Origin: Deuterostichococcus epilithicus
Taxonomy: Eukaryota; Chlorophyta; Trebouxiophyceae; Prasiolales; Stichococcaceae
Reading direction: 5' to 3'
Length of the DNA: 64,000 nucleotides
Assembly (NCBI GenBank): GCA_033439295.1
Contig: JAVTLE010000014.1
Span: 2,108,001-2,172,000, forward strand
In this document: positions 59,907-64,000 of the stretch, piece by piece
Layout: every line of letters starts with the position of its first letter
Numbering within the stretch: position 1 is the first letter of the stretch
Notes under the pieces: model-generated
What the model saw: only the letters and a program-made list of their open reading frames with translations
Told to the model about the DNA's origin: nothing
The model's database searches: none
Program-made: the position numbers and the translations under genes

Positions 59907-62900
59907 TCACTCCCTGGCGGCCAGGCACTCTGACATAATATTGGGCGGCGTGATGCGGGGCACCCTGCGCGGGTTCCTGATGACGCGCTGCAGGTCCTCT
60001 ATCCGGAACGGCTGCAGCAGAATCACATGAACACACAATGACCCAGCCCGTCTTGGACTTGTCATGGTCATGCGCTTCGAAAAGAATGCCGGCACACGCC
60101 ATGCTTACACAAAACCCTTCTGCAGAATAGACGGCGGCAGCCCTCGGATTTGACTTCTGGCAGCCTTTCGCACCTTTGTGATGAAGTCCTCGATGCCAGC
60201 CTGCTTGCACTGCTCTTGCAGCACCTGTGTCGCCAAAGACGCAGCATCAGCAGCAAGCCGCTGGCGGCAGCAGGTGCCAACTGATGAGACCGTAGAGACC
60301 AGAGGTTCGAGCAAGCGGCTGCTGTTGCGGGTGGCTGGCTTCCGCCTTCCCACCTGGAGCGTGTCTGCAGAGACGGCGATGATGCGCGGCCGGTCGTCCG
60401 GCGCATACATCTGCTGGATGAGCGTGGAGGCCTGCGGTGTTGAAAAGGAGTTCTTTGGCTTCAGCACCACCATAAACCCCACGGGGCTTGCCAGCCAAGC
60501 AGCGCTCCTGAGGCGATTCTTCCACCACGAAAACCACAGAATCACATTAGCTTCGCGCGCAGCCTCGCCTGCAGGCCGTCCATTTCCGGCATGTGGATGT
60601 CCATGAGGATGACGTCGAACACATTGATGCGCATGGCAGCGAGCACCGCAGCGCCGGTGTCCACCACCTGCACCTTGAACTCCCGGTCCTTTTGGAGCTT
60701 TTGAAGCACGCGGAGCACGACCTTCTGGTTGACCTGCACGTGCAAGCAGAACGCCGGTCAGCGATCAGCACGAGTCTTTGCGCGCGGTGCAGCCGCGCTC
60801 GCCCCTTGAGCCACCCCTCAACTGAACCCCGATGCCCTTGTAGAGAGTGGGAAAAGGAAAGCAGATTGAAGTGTTGCTGCCACTGATGACCAACCCTGCC
60901 CACAAGGCGTGGCGCGTCTTGCAAAGGCTCGGTCATGCCCCGCAAACCCGACAATGCATACCAGGTTGTCCTCGGCAACAAGTATGCGCAGCGGCGGCAG
61001 CTCTGCGCCGCCGCTGGACGATGTCTGGCTGCCGCCGGCCGCGCCGCCGCTGCCCGGCTGCACCCTGCCGGCTTTGGGCGGGTGCGGCACCGAGGCCGCC
61101 CACCCTGGCGGCGCGCTCGTCGCCAGCTGAGCCTGCTCCAGGTGCGACTGCTGCGCCAGCGCCGCCGCCGGGGTGGTCCAACTCCCCTGGTCCGCAGACA
61201 CGCGGCGCGGCGCGCTGGCTGTGGCCAAGCCGCAGCCGACGGCCGAGTAGCGCCCGGCGGCCGTATTGCCGCAGCTCTGCAGTGGGCCCGGTCTGCCGCT
61301 GCCGGACTCCAGCTCCGCAATGCGGTGCGCCGCCGCTGCCAGGGCGGCGTGGCCGCCCAGCGGGGGCTGNNNNGGCGGCGCAGCTGCCGATTGGCCTGGG
61401 GAGGCGCCCCAGCCACCTTGCGCACTCAAGCGCCCGATGTCAGGCCGCCGTTCCGCCTCGGCACCGACGCCGCCGCTGCCGCTGCCGTGCACGCTCGGGT
61501 CGAGCCCGTCAGGCGAGCTCCAGGCAGTCGCCAGGCCCGCCATGCCCAGCCGCCGGCTCGACAGCTTCTGCACCTGTGCTTGCAGGTGGTTGAGCCGTCA
61601 GTCATGCTGAGCCGCGTATGAGCTCCTCACTCCGAGGAGTTCGAAGACATGTGACGCGCCATCAGCCTGCTGCTGGGTCAGAAGCCAGCTGCATGCGCAC
61701 ACTGTGCCCTGCATGGAGATCGTCAAAGCAACAGGTTTCAGGCGCATGGCCATGCAGCAGGCACCTGCTCTGAGCGGGTGCGGCCCGCCTCAGCCGCGTT
61801 GTGGCTCTGCATGCCCAGGATGGTAGGCTCATTAGCCGCCCCCGAGTTGCCCAGGCGGCGCTCTTGCAACCGCAGCCCGGCTGTGGTCAGCTGCGAGTTG
61901 TCCAAGCTGACGTGGCGCCACAGCGGCGGCGGGTCTGACAGCTCGCTCTGCCGCGAGTGGTCGCTGGAGCCCGACGGCTGCTCGCTGGTGCCCGTACGGA
62001 ATCTGCGGTGGTGTGATCAATTGATCAGTCAGGCGGATCAGCCATTGGAAATGAGTGCACTGCCAAGCACTGAGAAGCAAGCCCAGTATCCAGACGCATG
62101 AGGTGCATACGAACACAGGTTGCAGAATGTGTTGCGAGATGTCCCTCCTCAAGCATACCGGCGCATCGGCGCCTGGTAGCTGCTGCCGGAAGCGCCGTCT
62201 GCCCGTCCGGGCTGCAGCGGCACCAGCTGCGCGGCGTGGCGCATGAGGACGTGCGCCCGCAGCAGCGCGGCGGCAAGGCGGGCATGCCGCACAGGCCGGC
62301 TGACAGCGCACAGCAGCGGGTGCATGCTGATGGGGGTGCTCTCCTTGCAGCCCAGCGCGATGATGGGACGCCCCTTCCAGCCGTCCCTGCGGCATGTGAG
62401 AAACAGCGCTGGAACATGCGAAAGTTAAGTTGCGAGGCCGTGGAGCACTGCCGCCAAGTGCAGCTGCTGGCAATTCTGAGCATGTGGACCTAAAGGTTAT
62501 TAGGATGCCCCAGGTGCTGTGGCCCATTGTTGACTAGCGGACCTTCTGGAGCCAAAACTGGCAAGAATTGATCTACCAAGTAATGCAGGTGGGCCGGGCA
62601 GGACGGCACCTGATGGCAGCAACGGCGGTGGCCGCGTCGCCGATGATGGCAAACTCCCGCGAAGCGCTGCGCGGTGTGCACGCCTCGATCGTGGGCAGCA
62701 TACCCAGCGCCATGCAGCTCTCGTACACCTGCAGCGCAGACACACGAGTTATGAACTCAGAGGAGTCCGGCAGAGCAGAGAAATTACTCAATCTCAACGC
62801 CAGAGCCGCAGCTGTGGCCAGGACCATGCAAGCTCAGCAGCATGCACACCCTGCGGCACCGCCCTGCTGCAACCTGGAATGCGACCTGGAGGACGAGGCC

Positions 62901-64000
62901 ACCAGCCAAGTCAGCCAAGCAGGCGAGCTGTATTAAGTTGCAGCAGCACCTGCACGGCCGTGGGGCCGTGGGCGACGTCGATGACCACGGAGCGGTTTCT
63001 GAGGACCTCGCACTGGCGCGCAGCCTTAGCGTCGAGCCCCGCCTCGGCGGCCGGCTCCGCCGGCGTCATGAGGGACGAGATCGTTGTCGAGGTCGCCCTG
63101 GCGAGGTCGTCCGCAGCGGGGATGTCGCCGGTCGCCAGCCTTGCGCAACAGGCACACGCATAATCCAGCACGACTCGTATGCAGAACTGGCATGCATGCC
63201 GCAGGTGCCCGTGATGGTTGGCAGCTGCAGCAGCGGACACGCGGCAACCGCCAGCCGCAGCGCATAGACAGGACTGCTGCTGGCAGGCGTGAAACCCCAT
63301 CAATGCTGATGCGCACCCGAGCTTGTTGAAGGCATTGATGAGCGCCCTGCTGGGCTCGTCGACGCCGCTGCTGCCGCTGACGCTGCCGGCGCTGCCCGCA
63401 GAGTCCGCGGTGCTGAGGCCAGCGCCGCAGCTGTTGCTGCCGATGCCGCTCATGTTCAGGCTGCTACTGTGGCTGCCGTTGCTGCGGCTGCTGTTGCTGG
63501 CGCTGCCGCTGCTGCGCAGGTCGTGCCCGGCACTACTGATGTCGCTGCCACTGCAGCTGGGAGCCACCACCGCAGGGTTGCTGCCGCCGCAGCTGGACCG
63601 GGCGCCAACCACCGCGCTCATGGCGACGCCGGCGGGCACGCTGCCGCCGCTGCCGTGCCGGCCGCCGCCGTGGCCGGCGTCAACGCCTTTGCTGTGGCTG
63701 CCATTGCTGAGGCCGGTGCTGCCGCTGGATTCGGTGGGGCCATAACCCTGCTGCGCCGGCGACAGCAGCATGGTGAAGTGGAATGTGGACCCGACGCCCG
63801 ATTTCGACTCGGCCCACACCGTGCCGCCCATCAGCTGTGCCAGCTGCCTCGAGATCGCCAGGCCCAGCCCTGCAGCGCACAGAGCTGGATTTGAGGTCCA
63901 GATGGCTGACGATTGGACAAGACTGACTTGCGATCTGGTCATCAATGACCAGACGCCGGCGCCGCGTCAACACTGACGGCACAGATGGGTGTGCTGCAAG
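59907..64000 (-). CDS. Hybrid histidine kinase, 3' part (ATPase end, pseudo-receiver, receiver); 5' part beyond right edge
   Basis: Visible exons in phase: 63869-63317, 63139-62950, 62728-62610, 62386-62159, 62002-61765, 61573-60962, 60733-60569, 60431-60354, 60224-60174, 60011-59907; about 779 aa in the window. The first visible exon opens with the G2 box of the ATPase domain ([28 protein letters not shown]). A Ser/Gly-rich linker follows. Next is a degenerate receiver: [33 protein letters not shown] and [11 protein letters not shown], with Arg where active receivers have the conserved Lys. After a second low-complexity linker (interrupted by four N at 61370-61373) comes an intact C-terminal receiver: [44 protein letters not shown] and [15 protein letters not shown]. 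It keeps the acidic pair, phospho-accepting Asp, Ser and Lys. The layout resembles plant hybrid kinases with two receivers. The sensor domain is not visible. The receiver is split by a GC-AG intron. Confidence 0.87.
61370..61373. other. Assembly gap (four N)
   Basis: Four undetermined bases inside the low-complexity linker exon of the histidine kinase. The frame continues across if the gap length is right. Confidence 0.98.

Noticed and set aside
1-64000. Bacterial contamination, operons, CRISPR arrays or transposase genes.
   Set aside because: All identified genes are eukaryotic, split by spliceosomal introns and plant-like. No spacer-repeat array, transposase, reverse transcriptase or terminal repeat was seen.

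Overview
This window is a piece of nuclear DNA from a green alga, most likely a trebouxiophyte (Chlorella/Coccomyxa-like); the lineage is inferred. It is GC-rich and intron-dense, with introns of about 80-250 bp and GT-AG or occasional GC-AG borders. It carries plant-lineage proteins: the chloroplast lipid permease TGD1, a plant DER2-type Derlin, a GEX1-type karyogamy protein and a plant-style hybrid histidine kinase. There are no operons. Most raw open frames are shadows of spliced exons or antisense frames made possible by the high GC content.

Layout. (1) 1-31,080, all minus strand: a tandem family of very large genes. Each encodes an N-terminal low-complexity region, a short beta-type element (I/V-V-L-R-I-E-C), about nine membrane helices, a class-3 lipase (alpha/beta-hydrolase) domain and a Ser/Gly-rich tail. 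Four copies are recognisable (A, cut by the left edge; B; C; D). A broken fifth copy lies between B and C, with in-frame stops and no lipase part. (2) 31,725-36,715, plus strand: two near-identical EamA/DMT transporter genes made by a ~2.95 kb tandem duplication. The duplicated unit includes the divergent promoter shared with lipase gene D and a stub of D's first exon. (3) 37,396-39,991, minus: a cyclin T/K-like gene. (4) 41,074-46,572, plus: INCENP, with an Ala-rich body, the IN-box and the TSS motif. (5) 46,921-48,659, minus: glycosylasparaginase. (6) 49,013-50,746, plus: Derlin. (7) 51,587-55,863, plus: GEX1/Kar5/Brambleberry-like protein. (8) 56,175-58,897, minus: TGD1. (9) 59,907 to the right edge, minus: the 3' part of a hybrid histidine kinase with a degenerate receiver and an intact receiver.

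Exon models for the two transporters, INCENP, glycosylasparaginase, TGD1 and the visible histidine-kinase exons were assembled by hand with every splice phase agreeing. The same holds for GEX1, and for Derlin apart from its first and last exons. The cyclin gene is precise for four exons and uncertain at its 3' end. The lipase genes are given as spans with their recognisable exons, because their loops and N-termini are poorly conserved.

How the genes relate: several neighbours are head-to-head pairs with short shared upstream regions (lipase D/transporter 1, cyclin/INCENP, glycosylasparaginase/Derlin). The most unusual content is the expanded membrane-lipase family, which I cannot match to a described architecture from sequence alone. 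The clear GEX1 and INCENP genes bear on sexual reproduction and mitosis in the organism.
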